Notes under the pieces: model-generated
The model's input: the letters and a program-made list of their open reading frames with translations, nothing else
Database searches by the model: none
Told to the model about the DNA's origin: nothing
Program-made: the position numbers and the translations under genes
Shown: positions 55,848-64,000 of the stretch, piece by piece
Layout: each line of letters opens with the position of its first letter
Numbering within the stretch: the first letter of the stretch is position 1
Source: Chitinophagaceae bacterium
GTDB lineage: Bacteria; Bacteroidota; Bacteroidia; Chitinophagales; Chitinophagaceae
Direction: 5' to 3'
Length of the DNA stretch: 64,000 bases
NCBI GenBank assembly: GCA_947458275.1
Contig: CANGYR010000001.1
Location: 304,287-368,286, forward strand

Positions 55848-57761
55848 ATGGCCTATTCATATCAGTTAGAAACCGATGAAGCCTATCGGAAGGCTTATCA
55901 AAAAAGCATTGAAACCCCTGAATTATTCTGGGCCGATATTGCTGAAAATTTTCGGTGGCGCAAAAAATGGGATGAAGTACTTCGCTGGAATTTCAAAGAA
56001 CCAAAAGTAGAATGGTTTCGTGGAGCGAAACTGAACATCACCGAAAACTGTCTCGACAGATGGGTGGAAACCCAACCCGATATTCCTGCCATTGTCTGGG
56101 AGCCCAACGACCCAGATGAAGCAAGCAGAATACTTACCTATAAAGAACTGTATGAAAAAGTCTGTCAGTTTGCGCATGTATTAAAAAACAATGGTGCCAA
56201 GCGCGGAGACCGCATTTGCATTTATATGCCGATGGTTCCTGAGCTGGCGATTGCCGTGCTGGCCTGTGCAAGAATTGGAGCCATACATTCGGTAGTATTT
56301 GGCGGTTTTTCTGCGCAGAGCATTGCCGACAGAATTCAGGATGCGCAATGTAATATTGTGGTCACGGCCGACGGAGCGTACAGAGGCAATAAATCCATTC
56401 CCTTAAAATCAATCATAGATGATGCATTATGCAATTGTCCTTCGGTTAAAAAAGTGATTGTACTAACGCGTACAAGCATTCCCGTTAGTATGATGAAAGA
56501 AAGGGACTGCTGGTGGGAAGATGAAATAAAAAAAGTGGAAGAAAAGGGATTGAAAAATTTTGAACCGGAGATAATGGAGGCAGAAGATATGCTGTTCATC
56601 CTCTACACCTCAGGCAGTACGGGCAAACCTAAAGGAGTAGTTCATACCTGTGCAGGTTATATGGTATGGACGAACTATACTTTTGTGAATGTGTTTCAAT
56701 ACCAGCCGGGCGATGTGCATTTCTGTACTGCAGATATTGGTTGGGTAACCGGTCACAGTTACATTGTATACGGCCCATTGAGTGCCGGGGCTACCAGTCT
56801 GATGTTTGAAGGCATCCCCACCTGGCCCGATGCCGGCAGATTCTGGGAAATTGTGGAAAAGCATAAAGTAAACATCTTATATACTGCCCCTACGGCCATC
56901 CGCAGTCTGATGGGATTCGGATTAGACTCTATCAAAGGAAAAAATCTCGATTCACTGAAGGTACTGGGAACCGTTGGAGAGCCCATCAATGAAGAGGCCT
57001 GGCATTGGTATGATGAAAATATTGGCAAGAGAAAATGTCCCATTGTAGATACCTGGTGGCAAACAGAAACCGGAGGCACCTTAATTTCAAATCTTGCAGG
57101 AGTGACTAAGGCGAAACCATCTTTTGCCACGTTACCCTTACCGGGAGTACAGCCGGTACTCGTTGATGAAAAAGGAAATGTGATTGAAGGAAATGGCGTG
57201 AGTGGTAACCTTTGCATGCGCTTTCCCTGGCCGGGAATGTTGCGCACAACCTACGGCGATCATGAAAGATGCAGAACGACTTATTTCTCCACTTATGAAA
57301 ACTTATATTTTACGGGAGACGGATGTCTGCGTGATGAGGAAGGTAATTACCGCATAACAGGACGCGTAGACGATGTGTTGAATGTGAGCGGACACCGAAT
57401 TGGAACGGCTGAATTGGAGAATGCCATCAACATGCATACCGGAGTGGTGGAAAGTGCCATTGTAGGCTACCCGCACGATATAAAAGGACAGGGCATTTAT
57501 GCTTTTGTTATATTCAACGGCATACATACCGATGAAAACCATACCCGTCAGGATATCAACCAGACTGTCACCAAAATCATCGGAGCCATTGCCAAGCCGG
57601 ATAAAATACAATTCGTGAGCGGACTGCCTAAAACCAGAAGCGGAAAGATTATGCGTCGCATTTTAAGAAAAATTGCCGAAGGCGAACTGCAAAATCTCGG
57701 AGACACCACTACCCTGCTAGATCCTATGATTGTGGAAGAAATTATCGCCAACAGATTGTAA
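55848..57761 (+). CDS. acs: Acetyl-CoA synthetase
   Basis: AMP-forming acetate-CoA ligase, 637 residues. Motifs: LFILYTSGSTGKPKGVVHTCAGYMVW, DIGWVTGHSYIVYGPL, DTWWQTETGGTLISNL, YFTGDGCLRDEEGNYRITGRVDDVLNVSGHRIGTAELENAI, and the C-terminal acetylation-regulated lysine context PKTRSGKIMRRILR. Length and the Trp of the WWQTETGG segment fit acetate rather than longer acids. It lies 49 nt after the NagZ fusion gene and 23 nt before queA. Confidence 0.96.
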   Translation: MAYSYQLETDEAYRKAYQKSIETPELFWADIAENFRWRKKWDEVLRWNFKEPKVEWFRGAKLNITENCLDRWVETQPDIPAIVWEPNDPDEASRILTYKELYEKVCQFAHVLKNNGAKRGDRICIYMPMVPELAIAVLACARIGAIHSVVFGGFSAQSIADRIQDAQCNIVVTADGAYRGNKSIPLKSIIDDALCNCPSVKKVIVLTRTSIPVSMMKERDCWWEDEIKKVEEKGLKNFEPEIMEAEDMLFILYTSGSTGKPKGVVHTCAGYMVWTNYTFVNVFQYQPGDVHFCTADIGWVTGHSYIVYGPLSAGATSLMFEGIPTWPDAGRFWEIVEKHKVNILYTAPTAIRSLMGFGLDSIKGKNLDSLKVLGTVGEPINEEAWHWYDENIGKRKCPIVDTWWQTETGGTLISNLAGVTKAKPSFATLPLPGVQPVLVDEKGNVIEGNGVSGNLCMRFPWPGMLRTTYGDHERCRTTYFSTYENLYFTGDGCLRDEEGNYRITGRVDDVLNVSGHRIGTAELENAINMHTGVVESAIVGYPHDIKGQGIYAFVIFNGIHTDENHTRQDINQTVTKIIGAIAKPDKIQFVSGLPKTRSGKIMRRILRKIAEGELQNLGDTTTLLDPMIVEEIIANRL

Positions 57762-57784
57762 TTTCGCGGTTAGAAAATAAGAAT

Positions 57785-59014
57785 ATGACAGATCCGAAAA
57801 AGATTTCCATCGCGGAATACAATTACCATTTACCTGATGAGAAAATTGCACTTTTCCCTTTAGAAAAAAGAGACGCCTCCAAAATACTTATCTATAAAAA
57901 CGGAATCATTCAGGAAAGTGTTTTTGGTAACATTCATGAATATATCCCGGAAAAAAGTCTGCTGGTATTCAACAACACCAAAGTCATCAATGCCCGCCTG
58001 AGATTTCCAAAAAGTACCGGTTCTATCATAGAAATATTTTGTCTGGAGCCCTACGGAGAAATAAATGAATACAGCACTGCCATGAACAGAGAAGGCAAGG
58101 CGGAATGGAAATGCTTTATTGGAGGTGCTTCCAAATGGAAGGAAGAGTATCTTGAAAAGAAGTTCAGCATCAATAATCAATCCATCACATTGCAGGCACG
58201 AATAGCCGAAAAGCTTTCCGATGCTTATATCGTAAGCTTCAGCTGGGAACCGGCAAACATCAGCTTTGCCGAGATACTTGAAACTGCAGGGGATGTTCCT
58301 CTCCCGCCCTATATCAAAAGAGAGGCGGAAAAGGAGGACAATGCCCGATACCAGACGATTTATGCAAAAGAAGAAGGCTCCGTGGCGGCACCCACAGCAG
58401 GATTGCATTTTACAGATGAGGTGTTTGGGAAAATGACAGCAAAGAATATAGACAAGGAATACATTACACTGCATGTCGGAGCCGGGACTTTCAAGCCGGT
58501 AAAAGCGGAATTGATGCAAGACCATGAAATGCATACTGAATGGATTGATGTAAGCGTTGATTCTATAAAAAATATTTCAGCCAACTTATCAATGATTATT
58601 GCAGTTGGGACAACTTCCTTACGAACCATTGAAACATTATATTGGCTGGGCGTAAAAGCACATCTGCAACCCGATACAGAAAAACTGGAACTCGGCCAAT
58701 GGGATGTGTATGAAGAAAAGCTGGCCGCTGCGGCGTTAACTCCTTTACAATCTTTGAATGCACTGACTGAATGGTTGATAAAAAATAAAAAACAAAGATT
58801 GTTTACGCAAACACAATTATTGATTACTCCGGGGTATACTTTTAAAATTGCAAAAGGTCTCATCACAAATTTCCACCAGCCTCAATCCACTTTGTTGCTG
58901 CTGATTGCTGCTGCTATGGGCGAGAAATGGAAAGAGGCATATGACTATGCCTTGAAAAATGATTTTCGTTTCTTGAGTTATGGAGATGCCAACCTGATTT
59001 TTATGGCTGAATAG
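57785..59014 (+). CDS. queA: S-adenosylmethionine:tRNA ribosyltransferase-isomerase QueA
   Basis: Adds and rearranges the ribosyl part of SAM onto 7-aminomethyl-7-deazaguanine in tRNA to give epoxyqueuosine. 409 residues, longer than the usual 340-350 because of an extended middle and C-terminus. Motifs: YNYHLPDEKIALFPLEKRDASKIL, LLVFNNTKVINARL, VPLPPYIKREAEKEDNARYQTIYAKEEGSVAAPTAGLHFT and ITLHVGAGTFKPVKAE. The last 14 nt overlap the end of the opposing L,D-transpeptidase gene. Confidence 0.94.
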   Translation: MTDPKKISIAEYNYHLPDEKIALFPLEKRDASKILIYKNGIIQESVFGNIHEYIPEKSLLVFNNTKVINARLRFPKSTGSIIEIFCLEPYGEINEYSTAMNREGKAEWKCFIGGASKWKEEYLEKKFSINNQSITLQARIAEKLSDAYIVSFSWEPANISFAEILETAGDVPLPPYIKREAEKEDNARYQTIYAKEEGSVAAPTAGLHFTDEVFGKMTAKNIDKEYITLHVGAGTFKPVKAELMQDHEMHTEWIDVSVDSIKNISANLSMIIAVGTTSLRTIETLYWLGVKAHLQPDTEKLELGQWDVYEEKLAAAALTPLQSLNALTEWLIKNKKQRLFTQTQLLITPGYTFKIAKGLITNFHQPQSTLLLLIAAAMGEKWKEAYDYALKNDFRFLSYGDANLIFMAE

Positions 59015-59555
59015 TAACCTTGGTACCCACTTCAATATAACTGTAAAGATCCTTCATCTCTGTATACTTAACGGATACACAACCATCTGTCCAGTTGTAA
59101 AAATTATCAATTGTCCATTCCTCTTCAGGTCTGGTGGCATGAATGGCAATACCATTGCCAATTTTAGCTTTTTTAGGAATCAGCCCTTTTGCCTTACGCT
59201 CATTGAACAGCTGAACATTGTCTTCGGTAGGATAATCCAGCAGCAACTCAGGTCCCCACTTAGAATGAATTTTTTTGAGAATGATTTTATAACTTCCGTT
59301 GGGTGTTTTTTTATCTCCTTCACGCATCTTATCTCCTAAATCTTTACTTCCAAAAACAACCGGATAAGTTGCATACCAGCCCTCTTCATCGTACACTTTC
59401 AATTCAAAATCGCTTTTGTCTACAATAATATAATATTGATGAGCAGATTTATTTTTTGAAGAGCTGGTTTTACTTCCGGAATGCGGATAAAAAGAAGTCA
59501 GCATCAATACTATGCCAGCTAAAAAAAGTCTATGGATATATTTAAAAAGAATCAT
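59001..59555 (-). CDS. L,D-transpeptidase (YkuD domain)
   Basis: A 184-residue exported protein with an N-terminal hydrophobic signal (YIHRLFLAGIVLMLTSFYPHSG) and a YkuD catalytic domain: YYIIVDKSDFELKVYDEEGWYATYPVVFGSKDLGDKMREGDKKTPNGSYKI, IAIHATRP (His) and NWTDGCVSV with the catalytic Cys. It forms or edits peptidoglycan cross-links or attaches proteins. It lies 20 nt downstream of the methyltransferase gene on the same strand, likely co-transcribed, and overlaps the 3' end of queA by 14 nt. Confidence 0.9.
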   Translation of the reverse strand: MILFKYIHRLFLAGIVLMLTSFYPHSGSKTSSSKNKSAHQYYIIVDKSDFELKVYDEEGWYATYPVVFGSKDLGDKMREGDKKTPNGSYKIILKKIHSKWGPELLLDYPTEDNVQLFNERKAKGLIPKKAKIGNGIAIHATRPEEEWTIDNFYNWTDGCVSVKYTEMKDLYSYIEVGTKVTIQP

Positions 59556-59574
59556 TGGGATATATTTTAAAAAA

Positions 59575-60594
59575 TTATCTCTGACGGCCTACCAAGATAA
59601 TATATGGCGCAATCAATTTACCTAAAATACAAATAGATTTATTCAGTATGACATTGATTATTTTTTTTAACCCATTTTTATGAATATCATAAAAACCATT
59701 AAAGACAATAAGCCTGTAGTTGTTTGTATTGTACATTTTTTCATACTCTTCTAAGCGAAGAATCCTTTCCGTCCAGCTGCCCGTAATTGGATTGCAGGTA
59801 TTGGTAGGATGATTGATTTTATTAGGAAAATTTCCGGTAGAGAGATAAAAATTGACGGCGACTATAATATCATGTCGATTCATTCCTCGCGTATATTGAG
59901 CCAACTTATCGGCATTTAATTCATTTATTTGCGGTGCTGTTTCTGTGATAATTTTTTTTCTTATCTCAAAAAAAGACTCGTGAGATTCGCTGCCAAAAAG
60001 AACAAAATCTTCCGGATCTCCGCCGATTAGTTCATCTTTCCGATGTAATTTTTTTAATTGATTTACTTTAAAAATATTTTTAGGATTGCTCGCAGTAGTA
60101 AAAACAGAAACCATTTTGGGATTTATTTCACTTAAAGAAGACATAAAACTATTCAAATCATAAATGTGCTCTATAACATCGGTTCCAACAATTGCATTAA
60201 TGGGAAAACCATTTGCCATTTCAATATCCCCTGCGATAAAGCCATCTATTTGAATACCTAGTATATTTGATAAGTTCTTTGCTGCTTCTATGAATTCAGT
60301 ACTGATATCGTTTATATAAACCTTTCCTATTCCGCAATATTTTGCAAAAATACCTAGCAGTCCATTTCCTGCTCCGTAATCCAACAAACAAATCTGCTCT
60401 TTTTTATAATCAGAATGACTAACCATCTTTTCCAAAACATCAGCATAAATGGAGAGATAATAGTTACTATGCTCAGTTAAATGCTGAAGATACCTAAGGC
60501 AATAGGCGTGGGAAGATACGGCGGACAACTCCTTGCTATTTAATAAGGATTTAAAAGATAAAATATGACTTTTGAATGAATGCTTTTTTGCCAT
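59575..60594 (-). CDS. Class I SAM-dependent methyltransferase
   Basis: About 339 residues from MAKKHSFKSH; an ATG 13 codons earlier is less likely. The SAM-binding motif ICLLDYGAGNGLLGIFAKYCGIGKVYINDIS is clear, with FPINAIVGTDVIEHIYDLNSFMSSL as the later motif. There is a hydrophobic C-terminal end (IINVILNKSICILGKLIAPYIILVG) that may touch the membrane. The acceptor substrate is unknown. It may be horizontally acquired, since sugar-modification loci often carry such genes, but nothing here proves it. It is divergent from kbl. Confidence 0.8.
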   Translation of the reverse strand: MAKKHSFKSHILSFKSLLNSKELSAVSSHAYCLRYLQHLTEHSNYYLSIYADVLEKMVSHSDYKKEQICLLDYGAGNGLLGIFAKYCGIGKVYINDISTEFIEAAKNLSNILGIQIDGFIAGDIEMANGFPINAIVGTDVIEHIYDLNSFMSSLSEINPKMVSVFTTASNPKNIFKVNQLKKLHRKDELIGGDPEDFVLFGSESHESFFEIRKKIITETAPQINELNADKLAQYTRGMNRHDIIVAVNFYLSTGNFPNKINHPTNTCNPITGSWTERILRLEEYEKMYNTNNYRLIVFNGFYDIHKNGLKKIINVILNKSICILGKLIAPYIILVGRQR

Positions 60595-60697
60595 ATCATT
60601 GGGAGAGGCGCAAATTAACCATTTTATGAACAAATGATACCCTAATAATTCTCAGAATGAAAACAATCATAAAATTTTTTTACTCCGCCTATGTCAC

Positions 60698-60705
60698 TAG
60701 ATTTG
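60698..60705 (+). promoter_or_regulatory. Candidate -7 box TAGATTTG for kbl
   Basis: TAnnTTTG 22 nt before the kbl ATG, with a T-rich stretch about 20 nt upstream in the -33 area. Confidence 0.5.
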
Positions 60706-60727
60706 TTGTTTATTAAAATAATAAAAA

Positions 60728-61915
60728 ATGAATCAGAAATTTGTTTCCAGAATCGCAAATGAATTAAACGAAATCAGTGAAGCGGGACTATTTAAATCGG
60801 AGCGCATCATCGGCAGTGAGCAGGGAGCGGAAATCATTGTAAACGGTAAGACTGTATTGAATTTTTGTGCCAACAATTATCTCGGGCTATCCTCTCATCC
60901 AAAAGTGCTGGAGGCGGCAAAAAAATACATTGATTACAGAGGATTTGGTATGAGCAGCGTGCGATTTATCTGCGGTACGCAGGACATTCACAAGGAACTG
61001 GAAAAAGCGATTGCAGAGTTTTTGGGAACAGAAGATACCATTCTCTATGCGGCTGCATTTGATGCGAATGGTGGAGTTTTTGAGCCATTGTTCAATGAAC
61101 AGGATGCCATCATCAGCGATGCATTGAACCATGCATCTATCATTGATGGGGTGAGGTTGTGCAAAGCCCAACGCTACCGTTATGAACACAACAATATGGA
61201 GGATCTGGAAACCAAACTGAAAGAGTCGGCGCATTTGCGTAGTCGCATTATTGTCACTGATGGTTCATTCAGCATGGATGGTACCATTGCGCAGTTAGAT
61301 AAAATTTGTAATCTGGCAGATAAATATGATGCCATTGTGATGATTGATGAATGTCATTCATCCGGTTTTTTGGGTAAGACCGGACGTGGGACACATGAAT
61401 ATAGAAATGTGATGGGAAGAATAGATATTATTACCGGAACGCTGGGCAAAGCGCTGGGTGGCGCAAGTGGCGGATTTACATCAGGAAAAAAAGAAATCAT
61501 TGAGATGCTGCGTCAGAGAAGCAGACCTTATCTTTTCAGTAATACACTTGCTCCGAGCATTGTGGGCGCATCTATTGCCGTATTGAAAATGTTGAGTGAA
61601 ACCACTGATTTGAGAGACAAGCTCGAATACAATACCAGATACTTCAGAGAAAAAATGACCACGGCGGGATTTGACATCAAGCCGGGAGATCATCCTATTG
61701 TTCCTATTATGTTATATGATGCAGTACTTGCACAAACATTTGCTGCCAAATTACTGGAAGAAGGCATCTATGTAATTGGCTTCTTCTTCCCTGTAGTGGC
61801 CAAAGGTCAGGCACGCATAAGGGTACAGTTAAGTGCAGCCCATGAGCAAAGACATTTGGACAAAGCCATAGAGGCATTTATTAAAATTGGCAAGGAGTTA
61901 GGGGTTTTGAAGTAA
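60728..61915 (+). CDS. kbl: Glycine C-acetyltransferase (2-amino-3-ketobutyrate CoA ligase)
   Basis: PLP enzyme cleaving 2-amino-3-oxobutanoate with CoA to glycine and acetyl-CoA in threonine breakdown. 395 residues. It matches E. coli Kbl closely along its length: GLFKSERII, NFCANNYLGLSSHP, SSVRFICGTQDIHKELE, DALNHASIIDGVRLCKA, MIDECHSSGFLG, the PLP lysine in TGTLGKALGGASGG, and VVAKGQARIRVQLSAAHE. The partner threonine dehydrogenase (tdh) is not adjacent. Related alpha-oxoamine synthases such as BioF are less similar. Confidence 0.95.
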   Translation: MNQKFVSRIANELNEISEAGLFKSERIIGSEQGAEIIVNGKTVLNFCANNYLGLSSHPKVLEAAKKYIDYRGFGMSSVRFICGTQDIHKELEKAIAEFLGTEDTILYAAAFDANGGVFEPLFNEQDAIISDALNHASIIDGVRLCKAQRYRYEHNNMEDLETKLKESAHLRSRIIVTDGSFSMDGTIAQLDKICNLADKYDAIVMIDECHSSGFLGKTGRGTHEYRNVMGRIDIITGTLGKALGGASGGFTSGKKEIIEMLRQRSRPYLFSNTLAPSIVGASIAVLKMLSETTDLRDKLEYNTRYFREKMTTAGFDIKPGDHPIVPIMLYDAVLAQTFAAKLLEEGIYVIGFFFPVVAKGQARIRVQLSAAHEQRHLDKAIEAFIKIGKELGVLK

Positions 61916-62008
61916 GAACTGATGAATATTTAATATAGGATATTCAATGTTTTATTTAGACCTTTAAACAAAAGTTAAAAGTCATAGTCAAAGACGAAAT
62001 CTAACTGA

Positions 62009-63190
62009 ATGAAAAAGGCTAAAATAATATCCATCCTGCTTGTCACTGTCTTATTTTTCCAGTACTGCAGTAAAAGCGACCAATCAATTACTCCCACCTA
62101 TGAAGCCGTAAAGGCCGCGTTCGGTAATAAGATAGATCTAAATAACCTGTCGAATTATGCCAATCAGTCGAAACCCACATATATTACCAAAGAAAATACA
62201 GGATCAAATGCCATTACTAATGCAAAAGCCACCCTGGGAAGAGTGCTTTTTTACGATAAAAATTTAAGCATTGATAACACCGTCTCCTGTGGCAGTTGCC
62301 ATAAACAGGAATTTGCTTTTGGTGACATTGAATCGCCCAGCAAGGGAGTAAGTGGCGGCTTACCCGGCAGACATTCCATGCGATTGGTGAACGCGAGATT
62401 TGCCATTGAAAATAAATTCTTTTGGGATGAGCGTGCGAGCAGTCTGGAACAACAAACCACCATGCCAATACAGGACCATGCGGAAATGGGCTTTAGCGGA
62501 AAAGATGGCAGACCAAATATGTCTGAGCTAATAAAAAAAATGGAAGGTATTGGTTACTATAAAGAGTTGTTTCAATTTGTATATGGAAACTCATCCATTT
62601 CTGAATCTAAAATGCAGGAATGTCTGGCTCAGTTTGTAAGAAGCATACAATCATTCGATTCGAAATATGATGCGGGCAGATCAGCAGTTGCGAATGACAA
62701 TCAACCTTTCCCCAACTTCACGGCACAGGAAAATCAGGGTAAAAATTTATTTATTGCTCCTCCGAATTTTGACGCCTCCGGTGTAAGAATAGGCGGAGGA
62801 ATTGGATGCAATGGTTGCCACAATGCTCCTGAATTTGATATTAATCCCAACAGCGGCAACAATGGCATTATTGGCGTGCTGAACGGAGCGGGTATTGATA
62901 TCAACAACATCCGTGCGCCCTCATTAAGAGATTTGGCCGGACCGAGTGGCAATCCGAATACACCGATGATGCATACCGGCGGCATAACTACTTTAAAATC
63001 CGTTATCGGACATTATGGAAAAATCAATCTTGCACCCGGGAATACAAGGTTAGATCCAAAACTAAGACCCAATGGTTTTGGACAACAGTTGAATCTGAAT
63101 CAAACTGAAGTAGATGCGGTGGTGGCATTTATGAAAACGCTCACCGGCGTGAATGTTTATACGGATGGGAAATGGAGTAGTCCGTTTTAG
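62009..63190 (+). CDS. Di-heme cytochrome c peroxidase family lipoprotein
   Basis: A 393-residue CcpA/MauG-type protein with a lipoprotein signal (IISILLVTVLFFQYC, Cys at about 20) and two heme c sites: VSCGSCHKQ and IGCNGCHNA. Also seen are LGRVLFYDKNLSIDNT, SMRLVNARFAIENKFFWDERASSLEQQT, HAEMGFSGKDG and RAPSLRDLAGPSGNPNTPMMHTGGITTLKSVIGHYGKI. It is the second such enzyme here but only distantly like the 22578 gene. Probably outer-membrane-attached. Single gene. Confidence 0.9.
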   Translation: MKKAKIISILLVTVLFFQYCSKSDQSITPTYEAVKAAFGNKIDLNNLSNYANQSKPTYITKENTGSNAITNAKATLGRVLFYDKNLSIDNTVSCGSCHKQEFAFGDIESPSKGVSGGLPGRHSMRLVNARFAIENKFFWDERASSLEQQTTMPIQDHAEMGFSGKDGRPNMSELIKKMEGIGYYKELFQFVYGNSSISESKMQECLAQFVRSIQSFDSKYDAGRSAVANDNQPFPNFTAQENQGKNLFIAPPNFDASGVRIGGGIGCNGCHNAPEFDINPNSGNNGIIGVLNGAGIDINNIRAPSLRDLAGPSGNPNTPMMHTGGITTLKSVIGHYGKINLAPGNTRLDPKLRPNGFGQQLNLNQTEVDAVVAFMKTLTGVNVYTDGKWSSPF

Positions 63191-63222
63191 GATTGGGAGT
63201 TGAGCGTGACAATAATTAAAGA

Positions 63223-63381
63223 ATGGAAACGAATAAAAACTTACCTTCAAAAATTCCTGAAGCAAAGAAATCTCTGCTCATTAAAGAATTAAAGAGAGGA
63301 GAACAATCAGGATTTGTGAAAAATTTTGACAAAAAGCAGACTTTAAATGATCTGCATAAAAAATATCTTGAAAAACAATGA
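63223..63381 (+). CDS. Small ParD-like antitoxin
   Basis: A 52-residue protein (METNKNLPSKIPEAKKSLLIKELKRGEQSGFVKNFDKKQTLNDLHKKYLEKQ, given here in outline: basic N-terminus, then RGEQSGFVKNFDKKQTL). The GEQSGFV-x2-FD-x-L-x2-LH pattern matches the toxin-binding C-terminus of ParD antitoxins. The usual ribbon-helix-helix DNA-binding part is short or missing. Its TGA overlaps the ATG of a following frame that resembles the start of a ParE toxin but breaks after six codons. So this is probably an orphan antitoxin left from a toxin-antitoxin pair. Confidence 0.62.
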   Translation: METNKNLPSKIPEAKKSLLIKELKRGEQSGFVKNFDKKQTLNDLHKKYLEKQ

Positions 63382-63464
63382 GATATAAAATCAGCTAGGA
63401 ACTTGGAAAGATTGTCAGTCCGTTTGACAAATTGAATATTAACCATAAAAAAGAGAAAAAATAA
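63378..63464 (+). pseudogene. Broken ParE-like toxin remnant
   Basis: An ATG overlapping the antitoxin stop (ATGA) opens MRYKIS, like the first strand of ParE toxins, then meets a TAG. In the same frame ELGKIVSPFDKLNINHKKEKK continues to a TAA. The full toxin of about 95 residues is absent. The overlap arrangement is typical of toxin-antitoxin operons; the identity rests on few residues. Confidence 0.4.
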
Positions 63465-63489
63465 CCCGAAACAAAAATCACAACCAACC

Positions 63490-63585
63490 TCGCCTATACA
63501 ATTAATACTAGGCGGATAGGCGAAATAAAAGTGAAGGGAGTTGCGGGGATATGCGAGTTATAAGCAATGGTAGCAGACCCCACAA
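63490..63585. repeat. Palindromic intergenic DNA before the Crp/Fnr gene
   Basis: TCGCCTAT (63490-63497) is complementary to ATAGGCGA (63516-63523), and its CGCCTA core also pairs with TAGGCG at 63509-63514. A second imperfect pair is TTGCGGGG (63541-63548) with CCCCACAA (63578-63585), enclosing GTTATAAGC. The stretch is richer in GC than its surroundings and has no gene. Confidence 0.5.
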
Positions 63586-63621
63586 ACTAAAAGACATCAA
63601 GATCCAAATAGACATTTAAGA

Positions 63622-64000
63622 ATGGACATTTTATTCAAAACCTTTTTAGACCATTTTTCTACTAATCAAAAATTAAGCGAAAAAACAATAGCAGAAATAT
63701 GTAATCATTTGTCAGTTTTAAATTTGGACAAAAAGCACGTACTTATTAAAGAAAACCAACGACACGACTTTGCTTATTTTGTAGTTAAAGGTGCTGTGAG
63801 AAGTTACTATCTGAAAGACGGTGTAGAAGTGAACACTTGGTTTGCTTTGGAGAATGATATGGTTGGTTCATTGCATAACTTTAAAGACTATCCTTCGAGA
63901 GAAACTATTGAGTTAATTGAAAATAGTACGCTGATTTCAATCAATCTAAAACAAGTAAAGCCTTTAATGTTTTCAAATATTCAAATTGCTAATTTTATCA
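63622..64000 (+). CDS. Crp/Fnr-family transcriptional regulator, N-terminal part
   Basis: Open frame from ATG at 63622 to the window edge (126 residues visible). The cyclic-nucleotide-binding-like domain is evident: LNLDKKHVLIKENQRHDFAYFVVKGAVRSYYLKDGVEVNTWFALENDMVGSLHNF, then ETIELIENSTLISINLKQVKPL. This is the common Bacteroidetes Crp-like subgroup, which lacks a clear cAMP-binding arginine signature in the visible part. The DNA-binding domain lies outside the window. Neighbouring palindromes and a broken toxin suggest an accessory locus. Confidence 0.85.
   Translation, partial: MDILFKTFLDHFSTNQKLSEKTIAEICNHLSVLNLDKKHVLIKENQRHDFAYFVVKGAVRSYYLKDGVEVNTWFALENDMVGSLHNFKDYPSRETIELIENSTLISINLKQVKPLMFSNIQIANFI

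Noticed and set aside
57860..58534. 224-codon minus-strand frame opposite queA
   Set aside because: Antisense shadow of a conserved gene; its sequence is Cys/Phe-rich and unlike a protein family.
63541..63585. Integron attC site
   Set aside because: The GTTATAAGC core does not fit the GTTRRRY consensus, there is no integrase in view, and the stems are imperfect.

Overview
The window reads as chromosomal DNA of a Bacteroidetes bacterium, most likely a member of the Chitinophagaceae or a near relative. The evidence is a fused LpxC-FabZ gene, a PorX-type response regulator with a PglZ domain, GldA and a PorG-like barrel, a group II geranylgeranylglyceryl-phosphate synthase, LytS/LytTR and RprY-type regulators, and TAnnTTTG promoter boxes in place of Shine-Dalgarno-led starts. 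The DNA is AT-rich and evenly gene-dense. No tRNA, rRNA, CRISPR array, transposase or prophage was seen. Placement below phylum level is inference.

Layout: 1-6 kb has the end of a RelA/SpoT (p)ppGpp enzyme, an acyl-CoA dehydrogenase, a ComEA-like helix-hairpin-helix protein, a PhnP-like hydrolase, a small unknown and PorX. 6-11.4 kb is the lipid A block (HD hydrolase, lpxD, lpxC-fabZ, lpxA, ABC ATPase). 11.4-19.3 kb has alanine dehydrogenase, tsaE, a copper P-type ATPase, recQ, an RprY-like regulator and ruvB. 19.4-26 kb has a LytS/LytTR pair, GGGP synthase, arfB, a di-heme peroxidase, an unknown secreted protein and a polysaccharide flippase. 26-34 kb has the fused acyl-CoA mutase icmF, ksgA, pdxA and a three-gene ABC transporter/LolA-like operon. 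34.7-46.4 kb has radA, comF, a beta-helix lipoprotein, glutathione peroxidase, a delta-prime-like clamp loader subunit, ricT, gldA, eno, divIC, nth and a PorG-like barrel. 46.4-63.2 kb has korA, an arginase-fold protein, PBP4, mutL, a NagZ/beta-lactamase fusion, acs, queA, an L,D-transpeptidase, a methyltransferase, kbl and a second di-heme peroxidase. The last kilobase looks accessory: a small ParD-like antitoxin, a broken toxin remnant, palindromic DNA and the start of a Crp/Fnr regulator.

Several genes contribute to shared processes. Envelope biogenesis is served by the lipid A genes, PBP4, NagZ, the L,D-transpeptidase, DivIC, the flippase and the LolA-like protein. Type IX secretion and gliding are represented by PorX, the PorG-like barrel and GldA, all scattered. 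DNA repair and uptake genes are recQ, ruvB, radA, comF, nth, mutL and the ComEA-like protein. Central metabolism is represented by eno, korA, acs, icmF, kbl and ald.

Most of the window is core genome, and I did not find a clearly new multi-gene system. The points most worth checking are small. Intergenic palindromes have one arm that can pair with two partners. A strong terminator ends a transcript with no visible gene. One terminator lies inside an opposing coding sequence. An arginase-fold protein has lost just the residues specific to the second manganese. A MutL lacks endonuclease motifs. A -7-like box repeatedly sits 4-6 nt from the start codon. An antitoxin overlaps a broken toxin frame.
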